Origin: Paguma larvata
Lineage: Eukaryota > Chordata > Mammalia > Carnivora > Viverridae
Assembly: GCA_030068075.1 (NCBI GenBank)
Contig: CM057826.1
Location: forward strand, 97,143,804 to 97,207,803
Reading direction: 5' to 3'
DNA length: 64,000 bases
Of this stretch, positions 53,937-64,000 are shown in pieces. A program made the position numbers and the translations under genes. Numbering within the stretch: position 1 is the first letter of the stretch; the number at the start of each line of letters is the position of its first letter. The notes below the pieces were generated by a model. It saw nothing but the letters and a program-made list of their open reading frames with translations, was not told the DNA's origin and made no database searches.

Positions 53937-54036
53937 TGTATGTATGTATGTGTATGTGTGTATTTATTTGTTCATTATCTGCAAAGTTTATTTCCCAGAG
54001 CACGTATACATGGAGGTGTAACACCCAGGCGCCCCA
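53937..54036 (-). mobile_element. CanSINE remnant (internally deleted)
   Basis: A (TATG)n/ATTTATTTGTTCATT stretch at the left and ACACCCAGGCGCCCC (54022-54036) at the right are the two ends of an antisense CanSINE, but the body between them is missing or unrecognisable (about 60 nt remain). It interrupts L1 ORF2 between CTCTACCATTTATG and AATATTTCTGATAAACATAG. Confidence 0.7.
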
Positions 54037-54593
54037 ATATTTCTGATAAACATAGATACAAAAATCTTCAACAAAATATTAGCAAACTGAATTCAACAAT
54101 ACGGTAAAAAAATCATTCACCACGACTAAGTGGGATTTATTCCATGGATAAAAAGGTGGTTTAATATTCACAAATCATTTAATGTAATACATCACATTAA
54201 TAAGAGGAAGGATAAAAACCATATGATCACCTCAATAAATGAAGAAAAAGCATTTGACAAAATATAATATTCATTCATGACAGAAATTCTCAACAAAGTG
54301 GGTTTAGAGGGAACATACCTCAACATAATAAAGCCATATTAAAAAAAACAAACCCATAGCTAACATTATACTCTATGGGGAAAAACTACAAGCTTTTCCT
54401 CTAAAATTAAGAACAAGACAAAGATGTGCACTCTCAACATAGTACTGGAAGTCCTAGTCACAGTAATCAGATAAGAAAAAGAAATAACAAGCACCCAAAT
54501 TGGTAAGGAAAAAGTAAAAGCATCACTATTAGCAGATGACATGATACTATATATAGAAAACCCTAAAGACTCTACCAGAAACTATTAGAACTA

Positions 54594-54778
54594 GGGGCAC
54601 CTGGGTGGCTCAGTCCGTTGAGCTTCTGGCTCTTGATTTAAGGCCAAGATCTCACAGTTTGTGGGATTGAGTCCCATGTTGGGCGTCTCTCTCTCTCTCT
54701 CTCTCTCTGTTCTTCCTCCTCCCCCATTTGTGCTCTCTCTCTCCCTCTCTCTCAAAGTAAAGAAATAAACATTAAAAA
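54594..54778 (+). mobile_element. CanSINE inside L1
   Basis: Head GGGGCACCTGGGTGGCTCAG TCCG, CTCACAGTTTGTGGGATTGA, tail AAAGAAATAAACATTAAAA. Perfect 14-bp target duplication AACTATTAGAACTA at 54580-54593 and 54779-54792. The central part is shortened. Confidence 0.97.
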
Positions 54779-55840
54779 AACTATTAGAACTAATAAATGA
54801 ATTCAGTAAAGTTGCTGAATACAAAATTAATACACAGAAATCTGTTATCTTTCTATATACTAATAACAAAGTAGTAGAAAGATAAGTTAAGAAAACAATC
54901 CCACTTATAGTTACACAAAAAGAATAAAATGCCTAGGAATAACTGAACCAAGGAGGTGAAAAACTATAATACAGTGATGAAAGAAACTGAAGATGACACA
55001 AACAAATGGAAACATATATCTTGCTCATGGATTCTAAGAACTAATACTGTTAAAATGTCTATACTACCCAAAGAAGTCTACAGATTCAAGGCAATCCCTA
55101 TTAAAATACCAATAGCATTTCCATAGAACAAATAATTCTAAAATGTGTATAGAACCACAAAAGAAGTTGAATAGCTAAAGCAGTCTTGAGAAAGAACAAA
55201 GCTGGAGGTATCACAATCCCAGATTTCAAGATATACAACAAAGCTATAGTCATCAAAACAGTATGATACTAGCACAAAAATAGACACATCGATCAATGGA
55301 AGAGGATAGAGAGCCAAAAATAAACCCGCACCTATATGGTCAATTAATCTAAAACAAAGAGGCCAGAATATGTAATGGGGAAAAGACAGTCTTTTCAATG
55401 AATGGTGCTGGGAAAACTGAACAGTTACATGCAAAAGAATGAAGCTGGACCACTTTCATACAGCATTCACAAAAACAAAGTCAAAATGGATTAAAGACCT
55501 GTGAGACCTGAAAGTATAAGACTCCTAAAAGAAAACACAGGCAGTAATCTTCTGAACATCACTTTTAACAACATATTTATGGATATGTCTCTCCAGGCAA
55601 GGGAAACCAAAGCAAAAATAAATTATTGGGGCTGCATTAAACTAAAAAGCTTTTGCACAGCAAAGGAATCCATCAAGAAAACAAAAAGGCAACCTAGTAA
55701 ATGGGAGAAGATATTTGTAAATGATATAGCCAATGAGGGGTTAATAGCCACGCTAAGTAAAGAACTTATACAACTCAAAACCAAAAAAAACCCAAAAAAC
55801 AAAAAAATCCCCAAACGGTCTGATTAAAAATGGGCAGACA

Positions 55841-56060
55841 AGGGGCACCTGGGTGGCTAAGTCAGTTAAATGTTTGACTTCGGCTCAGGTCATGATCGCC
55901 TGGTTTGTGAGTTCGAGTCTTGAGTTGTGCTCTGTGCTGATAGCTCAGAGTCTGGAGCCTGTGTCAGATTCTGTTTCTCTCTCTCTCTCTCTCTCTCTAC
56001 CCCTCTCCTGCTCATACTCTGTCTCTGTCTTTCTCAAAAGTAAATAAAAATTAAAACAAA
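55841..56060 (+). mobile_element. CanSINE inside L1
   Basis: Head AGGGGCACCTGGGTGGCTAA GTCAG, TTCGAGTCTTGAGTTGTGCT, tail CAAAAGTAAATAAAAATTAA. Full length with a (CT)n block. It separates TGGGCAGACA from TTCCAAAGAAGACATTCAGA of the L1. Target duplication not clear. Confidence 0.95.
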
Positions 56061-56985
56061 TTTCCAAAGAAGACATTCAGATGGCCAACAGACACAAGAA
56101 TCGCTGCTCAACATCACTCACTATCAGGGAAATGCAAATCAAAACCACAGTGAGGTACCACCTCACACCTGTCAGAATGGCTAGACTGAAAAAGATGACA
56201 AATAACAAGTGCTGAAGAGGATGCGAACAAAATGGAACCTTTCTGCACTGTTGGAAGGAATGTAAACTTGTGCAGCCGCTGTGGAAAACAGTGTGGAGGT
56301 TCCTCAAAAAATTAAAAATAGAACTACCATGTGATCCAGTGATTTCACTACTGGGTACTTACCAAAAGAAAATGAAAGTGCTAATTTAAAAAGATTTTGC
56401 ACCACTATGTTTACTGCAGCATTATTTACAATAGCTGAGATATGGACGTAGCCAAGTGTCCACGGAGAGATAAATGGATCAAGAAGACATGGTATAAATA
56501 TACACACACACAACAGAAAATTGTTCACCCATAAAGAGTGAGATCTTGCTACATGTGACAGCAGGGATGGACCTAGATGGTATTATGTTAAGTGTGATAA
56601 GTTAGGCAAAGACAAATACCATATGGTTTCCCTTATATGTGGAATCTAAAAAAATAAAAAAAAAAAACCCAGACTCGAATACAGAGAATAAACTGGTGGT
56701 GGTCAGAAGGAAGGGAATGAGGGGTAGGTGAAATAAAGGAGATTAAGAGGTACAAATTTCCAGTTATAAAATAAGTCCCAGAGATGAAAAGTATAGCATA
56801 GGGAATATAGTCAACAATATTGTAATAATTATATATGGTGACAGATGGTGACTACACTTATCGTGGTGAACAATGACTAATGTACAGAATTTTGGAATCA
56901 ATACGTTGTACACCTGAAACTAATACAGCGCTGTATCATAATTATACTTTGATTAAAAAAGGAAACGTCCCAAGAACACCATTTT

Positions 56986-57169
56986 AACATACTTATTTTT
57001 TGGAGAGCACGAGTCGGGGAGGGGCAGGGGGAGGACCAAGGATCCAAAGTGGGTTCTATGCTGACGGACTGACAGCAGTGTGCCCGATGTGGGGCTTGAA
57101 CCCGCAAACCACAAGATTATGACCTGAGTCGGAGTCAGATGCTCAACACACTAAGCCATCCAGGTGCTC
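56986..57169 (-). mobile_element. CanSINE, diverged
   Basis: TTATTTTTTGGAGAGCACGA, GATGTGGGGCTTGAACCCGC AAACCACAAGATTATGACCT GAG, TAAGCCATCCAGGTGCTCC. Target duplication CAAGAA[CA/TG]CCATTTT at 56971-56985 and 57170-57184. Inserted just beyond the L1 3' end. Confidence 0.94.
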
Positions 57170-57579
57170 CAAGAATGCCATTTTTAAGAAAGATAGAGAG
57201 ACTTAGAGAGCATGTGAAGTCTGCGACAATTGGTAACAGTATATGTTTATCTTTTTATAATACGCCTTCTATCCAGAAAACTCAATGAACCATAAATCTT
57301 CAGCACTAATTTCTTAATCTTTATTTCTTTAAATTCGTTTTATTCATAGCCTTTATGTAGTTTTCTATTGGCTACTGAATCTCCCTGGGGGTGGTGGTGA
57401 GGGGGCCCTGTGTTGCCATTGGGTCTGTTTACTAGTTGAGACGAACTCAGATTCAGAATCCTTCTTTCTGCAGGCCATACTGAGTTTTTTTGTGTGGAAC
57501 AAAGACTAGAGGTCTGTTGGCAACAACCTCTACTTTGGTTGATCTACATTTTTCATGGTCTTTTCAAAAATGTATTTCC

Positions 57580-57754
57580 AGGGGCACCTGAGTGGTTCAG
57601 TCAGTCCAGCTCTTGATGTCAGCTCAGGTCATGATCCCATGATTCGTGAGATTGAGCTGTGCTGACAGCACAGAGCCCGCCTGGGATTCTCTCTCTCCCT
57701 CTTTCTCTGTCTCTCCCCCGGTTCTCTCTCTTTCAAAATGAATAAATATATATT
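57580..57754 (+). mobile_element. CanSINE (shortened centre)
   Basis: Head AGGGGCACCTGAGTGGTTCA, GTGAGATTGAGCTGTGCTGA CAGCACAG, tail CAAAATGAATAAATATATAT. Perfect 14-bp target duplication AAAAATGTATTTCC at 57566-57579 and 57755-57768. The last CanSINE in the window. Confidence 0.96.
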
Positions 57755-57768
57755 AAAAATGTATTTCC

Positions 57769-60700
57769 CCATGGTAATGAATTACTTGAACCAGCAGAAC
57801 TTTTATTTGCCTGTCTCTGTAGCTCTCTCTTTCATGGTAACCAAAGGTCTTGACATTCACCATCAACATGAATGAAGTAAGAGAGCAAAGGACTGGGAGG
57901 TGGCTGATTTCTCCATGCATTTCTTCTGGGCCTTGATTTGTCACTGGAAAAGCACTGGCTTCTGGCTAACCTGAGACTCTGCTTCTTCATTTTTAACTGA
58001 ATATTGCTCTCTTCATTCAACCTGTGCATGTTGGTAGTAAATAAAATTGTTGTCTGCAATGACACAATAAAGCAGGAGATGTACACTTTGAAAATGTAAC
58101 CTGTATATCTCATAAAGTGCTGTGAACTGTCAGCACATTTAACAATATCTTGCACTTTCAGCAGGAGAAAAAGTGTTAGACTGTATTTTGCTGACTAAGG
58201 CCTTGCCCCCACCAGCTTATAATTGAGGATGTGCAAAATGTTCTCATTTCAATGTTAGTGAACATTGAGTATCACATTCCAAGAACTAAATCAGATGAAG
58301 AGCTAAGGCCTCGTTCCAACATTATGAAGTGGCCAAGGGAAAAATGGGACCTGACAAGCCATACCTCACGCTTCCAACAAATCTACACCAGTTGCCTCTA
58401 AAACCAGAGTCAGCGGCAGCTACTGTGGACGGAGGCGCTCTCGACCTAGAAGCCATCCCTGAGCATTTGCCTTGGGGCAAATGAAAACTGAAGCACTGGA
58501 CTTTTCAAAATGTTCAACTCACTCTAAGCCCACGGATGATCACCGCGCAGTATGAATTTTATAACTAGCCTGTGAAGTTTGGCTGCTGCCACACGGTTAA
58601 GTTTGAGAGTTGCAGTTGGGCCTGCCCCAGTGATAACCACTCCAACTCAGTTATAAATCCTAGAAGGTTGTGAAAGCCTCTATCAGAGGCTAGTTACTTG
58701 AAGTCCTTTTTCTGCTTGGAAACCACAGAGAAATAGATACCAACAGCTGAACCCGTCCTATTCAGAGTAGGGTGCCAGCCTCAGAGCCTTGCTCTCGATC
58801 TCAGTTTCAAGCCCCATCCCTCACTCCCTTGTTTACTTTCATTATGTCTGTCTATTTTTCCTCCCCTTGACAATACTGCCTTGGTTTTTAAAGAACATAA
58901 CGTTCTTTCATGAATAAAGTCATTATGGTTATTTTGAATTCCAGAGCATCTGATTGATGTGGCTGTTGGTATAAGCAACATCCTCTTCTCTGTGGAATAA
59001 ATCCCAGCCTCCCTCTGGGAAGTGGACTCACAGGGCTCTGGCACTGAAGTGTGAGGAGTGGAGACAAAAGGTGGTGTCTCTAGTTCAAGTTGGAGATGAT
59101 GCTTAGAAATCATTATTTGAAATCCTGAAAAAAGACAGCGTCACCTACTGACTCACTGATCCTATCCCCTTAGGACTCTCCATTCAGGGTGATCTCACTT
59201 ACCTATGCTTATTAAAACTTTTTTTTTATTTATTTACTACATCGGTAGCAATCAGCATCATTGAAATCAGGACACTGTAATTTCATAAAGTTTTAGAAAA
59301 GATCTAATAATGTATCAAAATGAATCCTAAATCCCTCCTCCCAAAGAAAAGTCCAAGAGAAATAACAAAGAGAGATAGACTGGTAGCATAAGGACCCAGG
59401 AAACATTTTTAAAAGAAAAACACCTCAAATACTTTTATCTGATTTAACCTTTCAGTAAAGGCAACAGTGCTGTCTGAAACTTGGAAAACTATTGGTAAAG
59501 GATTGAAATGAAACAAAACAAAACAAAATAGAACTGGGATAAAATCTTCACCAAATCTGTTACTCTCTATAAAAGCCAAATGTAACTTTGAAACTTGATG
59601 CCAGTTCCCAAGTGGTCCAAGTTACTGCCTTTGCTCTTTTTAATACATCGGCTGATTATGGAGCTAATAATAAATATAATTGAAAATCACTGTTGGATCC
59701 TTTGAAGTTTGCTGCCAAATAATGCCTTGTGAAAAAATGTAAAAAGAAAAAAAATCCTGAGAGAAACTTCAAACAAGACTTTAAATATTCAGAATCAATA
59801 GTCATGTTGTTAGATTTACCTTACGAAGTTCATGCTGATTATAAAATAGAATATTAACTCAAGAAAACTCTCTAATTCTCCATCCTTAATAAATGTCACC
59901 AGGCCAGCCATTGTCCTAATTACTTAATTTCTGTCTGGCTTTGACTGAAGTTAATTTCTTATTTCCAAACAAATATGTGAGCAGAACAAAGCACACAAAT
60001 TAATCAGCTATTGTCAGTTTCCTCCATGACTTTGGAAATGATGCCACTAAGACAAAGTGGCTCTTTAGCAAAAACAATGTCATTCTGCCCAGACTTTCAT
60101 TTTACAACAGGATTTCTGCAGTGAATTAATAGTCTGTAGGAAATGCTATAGAGCTACAATAACAGCTTTCTGGTTTTGATTATAAGGCAGAAGGATTTCT
60201 GTTTTTCAGTAATATTTGCATTGTGAACGAGATTCCATTTTTTCTCATTTGGATGCAGTGATCAGGTGAGAGAGATGTGAGCCTGTTCCATCAAAGACCT
60301 ATACTGTGACCAGAATACGAATCACTCGATTCTGGTTATTTAAGAAACATAGCTTATTTTAAAACAGAGAAAGTATGAGGGCAAGGCACAGATGAGAATT
60401 TGAGATGGTGTTCAAGCAACCATGCACATTTATGCTGAAGTCAGTGCGTACTGCTCTGGGTTTCATGGTAGCTGGCTACATACCTCTCCACTGAAATGTT
60501 TTCCTAAAACTCTTCTTGGCTGTTACATTTTAAAAATTAAGAGTGTAAAAATAAGGACACCTTAAACAAAGGTGAGGTGGTGGAGAGGAATGTTATCTGG
60601 AACCACTGTCCTATTCATAACTCCAAGGAGACAGCTAACTTAAGAGACACTGAATCCCATCGACTTCAGCAGCTAGAGGGGTGAAGAGTGAGACAGATGG

Positions 60701-61065
60701 AGTGGTGAATTCTAATCTCCCTGAGGAACGGGGAAAACCACTGAAGCACCTTTCCTTTGTTTCATTTTCACCCCCTGAAAATGTGATGGTGATGATATGT
60801 ACCAAATCATAGGGCTGATTTAAATCTCTGGAAAAGGGCTTTTTCAGAGAATGGTCCCCTATGCTTAATGATCAATAAAACAAAACAAAATTTAAAAAGG
60901 CTCAAAGCTGGACTAGACTTTCTTCAAGGTACAGGGAAATCTTATTTCATTATTGTTGTTTATATTTTCAATCAATTAGTGCCTCTCTTCCAAACCCCTG
61001 GCATTTCCTTTGTAGAAAGAGTTCTCATACCAGTTTGGCTCCACACTGAGCAACACTAATTCCTT
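57769..61065. other. Repeat-poor interval
   Basis: 3.3 kb without any SINE, L1, L2 or MIR I can support. 59220-60550 is strongly AT-rich with many ATTA/TAAT motifs. The longest frames (107 codons, 57832-58155 minus; 110 codons, 58781-59113 minus) resemble no known protein. Could contain conserved regulatory DNA; this is inference. Confidence 0.45.
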
Positions 61066-61069
61066 TCCC

Positions 61070-62450
61070 TTGTGACTGTCCTAAAAATATTTGAAACAGC
61101 TGTCGTGATGCCCTTAAGTATTCTCTCCAGGCTAAACAAGTCCAGTTCTTTGCAGGCCATGGTTTTAAGTGCTCCTTTCTTAGGCTTTCCTGGCTGCGGG
61201 GGTTTCAGTTTACAAAGGTCTTTTCTAATGGTGAGATACTGGGAGAATATGGGGCTCACATTGTGTTCTGTCCACGTGGAATCTGGCAAGAATCATCGCT
61301 TCATTTATTTGGCCTACCATGACTCTTGAAAGATAGTCTAAGTTGAATCAGTTATTTTTGGGGGCCACATCAGATCACTGGCTCATGTTGAAGTTGGAGT
61401 CAATTAAAACCACAAGTCTTTTTCACACATGCTGCTGCTAAGCCACTGTGTGTGTATATAGCTATATATAGTTATTATCTGTTGAATGCTTATTATGGGC
61501 AAGGCAACGTGCTAAATGTTTTGCATCTTTTGCATCTCATTTAATCCTCACATCAACCCAATGACGTGGTAAGTATCCTTAGACCATATTGTGGATAGTT
61601 TGAGGCTCACACAAGTAGAGACTTGCCTAAATAATTCTGACTCCAAAGGAAGTACTCTCAAACTTGATGCTGTTCTGCCTTCTGTACTGGTGTGATGTTT
61701 TGGTTGTTAACTTTTCATAGAAAGGGGATGTGGACAATATCGAAGACCAAAACCATTAAACATAAATCAGGTTAGACTTGCCCATCTTTTTAGCCTGCTG
61801 AGATCTTTTGGATCCTGGTCTTGTCCCCCAATATATTGACTATTCCCTTAAAGCTTTATGCCACCCATGTTTTCATCAGCTGCCATCACTATTCTCATTC
61901 AAGTCATTGCTTCAAAATATAAAACCAGACCAAAGAAAGACCCCCCTCCCCCCAGTACACACCAGACTCTCTATCATATTGGCATTGATCACCACTCTGA
62001 TCAAGTTACAAATTCATGGTGCTGTGATTCAGCTCACATGTTTTTCCTCTTGTCCATCATGAAGATCTTGCCAAATCCTTTGCTAAAATTCAAGTGCAGA
62101 ATTTCTAAAGCATGCTTCTATTGAGTCTAGCATTATTGCCACAGAAAGCAGGAAGGAACGGTCTGGCATGATTTATTCACTGTGAACTTGTGTTGTCTTT
62201 GAGCAAAATTTCTTATGTTAAATCTCCCTTCTAGATTCTGGTCTAGGATTAATATCAAGGTCACTATTTTCTGGTTTACAGCATTGACCTTCTCCTTTTT
62301 AAGCATCTGTTCTACATGTGATTATGTTTAGCTTTCCAATTCCTCAAAAGAAACGTCAGTGACAGTGGTTGGGTACCCTCATATGCAAGCTCTTTTCATA
62401 TCTTGGAAGGCATTTTTTTCTTGACAAGGAGATCTGAACACATTCAGGAC
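61070..62450 (-). mobile_element. L3/CR1-type LINE fossil
   Basis: The plus strand reads as the complement of an L3/CR1 3' end: ATTTGAAACAGCTGTCGTGA, CTCTCCAGGCTAAACAAGTC CAGTTCTTTGCAG, GGGGCCACATCAGATCACTG GCTCATGTTGAAGTTGGAGT CAATTAAAACCACAAGTCTT TTTCACA; then at 61895-62280 TCAAGTCATTGCTTCAAAAT, ATCTTGCCAAATCCTTTGCT AAAATTCAAGTG, CGGTCTGGCATGATTTATTC and AGGATTAATATCAAGGTCAC. These follow the order of the CR1/L3 reverse-transcriptase C-terminus and 3'UTR. A MIR (61480-61640) lies inside it. No frame survives. Confidence 0.8.
61480..61640 (-). mobile_element. MIR SINE inside the L3/CR1 fossil
   Basis: TTGAATGCTTATTATGGGCA AGGCAACGTGCTAAATGTTT TGCATC, CATTTAATCCTCACATCAAC CCAATGACGTGGTAAGTATC and TTTGAGGCTCACACAAGTAG match antisense MIR. 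Confidence 0.88.
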
Positions 62451-64000
62451 ACATGGCCATATTTGTTGAGCCTTTTTCAGGCTAAATATAATTTTATTTT
62501 ACAAAGAAAACAAAAGTAAAATGCTATTGAGTCATTTTGTAAGGCCTTCTAGTCCAAGATCTGCATTTCATTCATTTGAAGCTATTGAGATGTATTTGTG
62601 CTGTCAGTAAAGCATACTCCCCATCATTACCGCCTGGTTTGGGATCTGCTTTTAAAACTGGTATTCCTAGGTATGTATACTTTCTTCTGCTGTAACCTGA
62701 AGATAATAGTATAGAACATATTAGCTAGTATCTCAAGAAAACAACAGAGCTGCGAAAGGTAGGGCTCAAACCATACTGGATGTTTGCAAACTTTAGCATG
62801 TAGTACAACTCAGAGGAATGGAGAAACCAGAACTTCTTTAATTGTTTTGTAATTAAGTGCTCAACAGATAATCACTAATTTGATTTTTCCACCAAGCCTT
62901 TACACTAAATCGGCCTGATACAATAATTTAAACCATTTGCCTGGGAAATCACGTCATTTGAATACAGTCAGTCTCTGAAAGCTGCTTTCACCTGCTGCTG
63001 CTTTTCCGAAGATGGCTTCCAAGAGGGAGAGGAATTTCTGTGTCATGATAGCCTTAGGCAAAGATGGGATGACGAGCCTCATGCTGGTCCTCTGTTTGCA
63101 CTAGCTCATTCTTGATTGGCCTTAAAAGTGGCTGACTTTAGACTTTTTGAATGGTCTGGTGGCCTCCAAAATTGCTGTATATGACCAGTGGAACTTGTGA
63201 TCCATTCTTTCAATGTATATGTGCTCACATGAAAGATAAGCCATTTCTCTTAATGACTCAACTTTCCTTGTCACATGAGGCAGACCATAGGATTTCTATC
63301 ATCAAGTACCCTCGGCTGGTGGTTCATCCCAGCCACTGCTCCTAGGTTAGCTTGTCCCACCACAGTGGGTCTTATGGCTGGCTCTTATTATAGTATTTAT
63401 CCCATGCAGGAACCGGGGTTAGATAGTGAGGGCCAAACAGATGCTCTCTCTGTGTGACCATGCATTTTGAATTCAACGTGGTAACTAAGGGAACACAACC
63501 TTGCCCTCGATGCTACCCTCAATGTTTTTAACATCCCCTTTCCTGTAGGCCAAGGCTCGGAGAGGAGAAGTTAGGAACAGGTCTGTTTACCTTTCTGACT
63601 TTTCTCGTTTCTCCTCTGCCCTCTTTCCAATTTCTCTAAGGCAGGAACAGAGCTGACATTTCTCTAGTTTCCCCAACACTATGGCCTCCTTCCTTCTAGC
63701 TCCAACTAAGCTATATTGGTGGGTGTATCTCCTCTATGCTGTAGTAATTCTTTCTCTCTCAGCTGAGTCCACAGACTTCTGCTGTTGATAGGCTGGGGAG
63801 AAGACAGAAAAATTTGAATGTTTTTGCCTCATGGTGATGAATAAATGTCCTGACTTTTAAGGCTATCTTCCTGTTGCTTATTCTTATGATACATTTTATA
63901 TAATATAATATAATATAATATAATAAGTATAATATTAATATACACACATTTTATGTATATATGACATTATATACACATATATACCATATGTATATATTAT
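62451..64000. other. Unassigned non-coding sequence
   Basis: No transposon, exon or RNA gene recognised; the window ends in AT-rich low-complexity sequence. Confidence 0.4.
63897..63926. repeat. (TAATA)n pentanucleotide repeat
   Basis: About six tandem TATAA/TAATA units, followed by AT-rich low-complexity sequence to the window end. Confidence 0.9.

Larger units (their letters stand above)
51680..56960 (+). mobile_element. Old L1, 5'-truncated; ORF2 relic and 3'UTR, multiply interrupted
   Basis: Sense L1 beginning within ORF2 (AAATGGAAAAACATATACCA TG, CAATACTTATACTTGACAAA ATAG), so the 5'UTR, ORF1 and most of the endonuclease are missing. Visible landmarks: TCAATATCCATGCACCTAAC, AAATACATAAAGCAAATATT AACAGACATAAAGGGAGAAA; the residues NKSPGQDGF near 53890-53920 (reverse-transcriptase entry; usually NKSPGPDGF); [11 protein letters not shown] near 54527-54560, where the catalytic Asp pair is kept but Phe is replaced by Leu; AAAACAAAGTCAAAATGGAT near 55475; and the 3' end TAATACAGCGCTGTATCATA ATTATACTTTG. 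Many frameshifts and stops: it is dead. Interrupted by an L1 3' end at 52623-53092, a remnant at 53937-54036, CanSINEs at 51808, 53362, 54594 and 55841, and a short poly-T insert near 51769. Confidence 0.93.

Noticed and set aside
53773..54021. 82-codon frame with recognisable protein sequence
   Set aside because: It is part of the dead L1 ORF2 (NKSPGQDGF region), then runs into a SINE remnant; not a host gene.
55501..55827. 108-codon frame resembling a real protein
   Set aside because: It is the C-terminal part of the same L1 ORF2 relic.

Overview
The window reads as non-coding nuclear DNA of a cat-like carnivore (Felidae or a close feliform). The main evidence is 26 well-preserved copies and one remnant of a tRNA-Lys-headed CanSINE. 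The copies share a GGGGCACCTGGGTGGCTCAG head, a CT-rich middle and an AATAAATAAACATTAAA tail. This head and body match the felid SINEC type, not the canid one (which starts GGGATCCCTGGGTGGC). Short L1 3' ends with the carnivore tail ATGTAAACCAATTTGAAAAT agree with this. I found no protein-coding exon, no CpG island and no functional RNA gene. The longest open frame (151 codons, 36480-36935, minus) runs through a CanSINE and a flanking CA repeat. The other open frames are short, and many lie in repeats.

Layout. 1-8700: old MIR, L2 and L1 debris, three CanSINEs and a MER20 DNA transposon. 8740-11600: AT-rich mosaic of ancient minus-strand L1 with two CanSINEs and a (GT)n tract. 12.6-15.6 kb: almost free of recognisable repeats. 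15.66-18.3 kb: a MER5A split by two stacked CanSINEs, then an old plus-strand L1 3' end carrying two more. 18.3-25 kb: sparse MIRs and one full-length U6 snRNA pseudogene (minus). 25.3-28.4 kb: CanSINEs and two solitary endogenous-retrovirus LTRs in opposite orientation, one inside a MIR. 30.1-30.7 kb: minus-strand L1 3' end. 31-36 kb: MIRs and unique sequence with a clean palindrome. 36-39.5 kb: dense CanSINE cluster (six copies plus a split MER5A). 44.1-46.1 kb: minus-strand L1 with another L1 3' end nested in it, and a separate 41-bp L1 insertion with a perfect target duplication. 51.7-57 kb: a long 5'-truncated plus-strand L1 ORF2 relic, interrupted by another L1 3' end and five CanSINEs, with two more CanSINEs just beyond. 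57.8-64 kb: no CanSINE; it holds a very old L3/CR1-type LINE fossil (minus) with a MIR inside it.

No genes act together here. The information lies in the layering of transposons, which gives relative insertion ages (L3/CR1, L2, MIR, MER5A and MER20, then old L1, then LTRs and CanSINEs), and in repeat-free intervals that could hold regulatory DNA. Family names come from recognising consensus motifs by eye. Boundaries without a target-site duplication (TSD) are approximate. I found no previously undescribed biological system. The most unusual observations are three sites where successive retrotransposons used the same target, two ultra-short L1 insertions, a tandem repeat grown inside a MIR and the L3/CR1 fossil.
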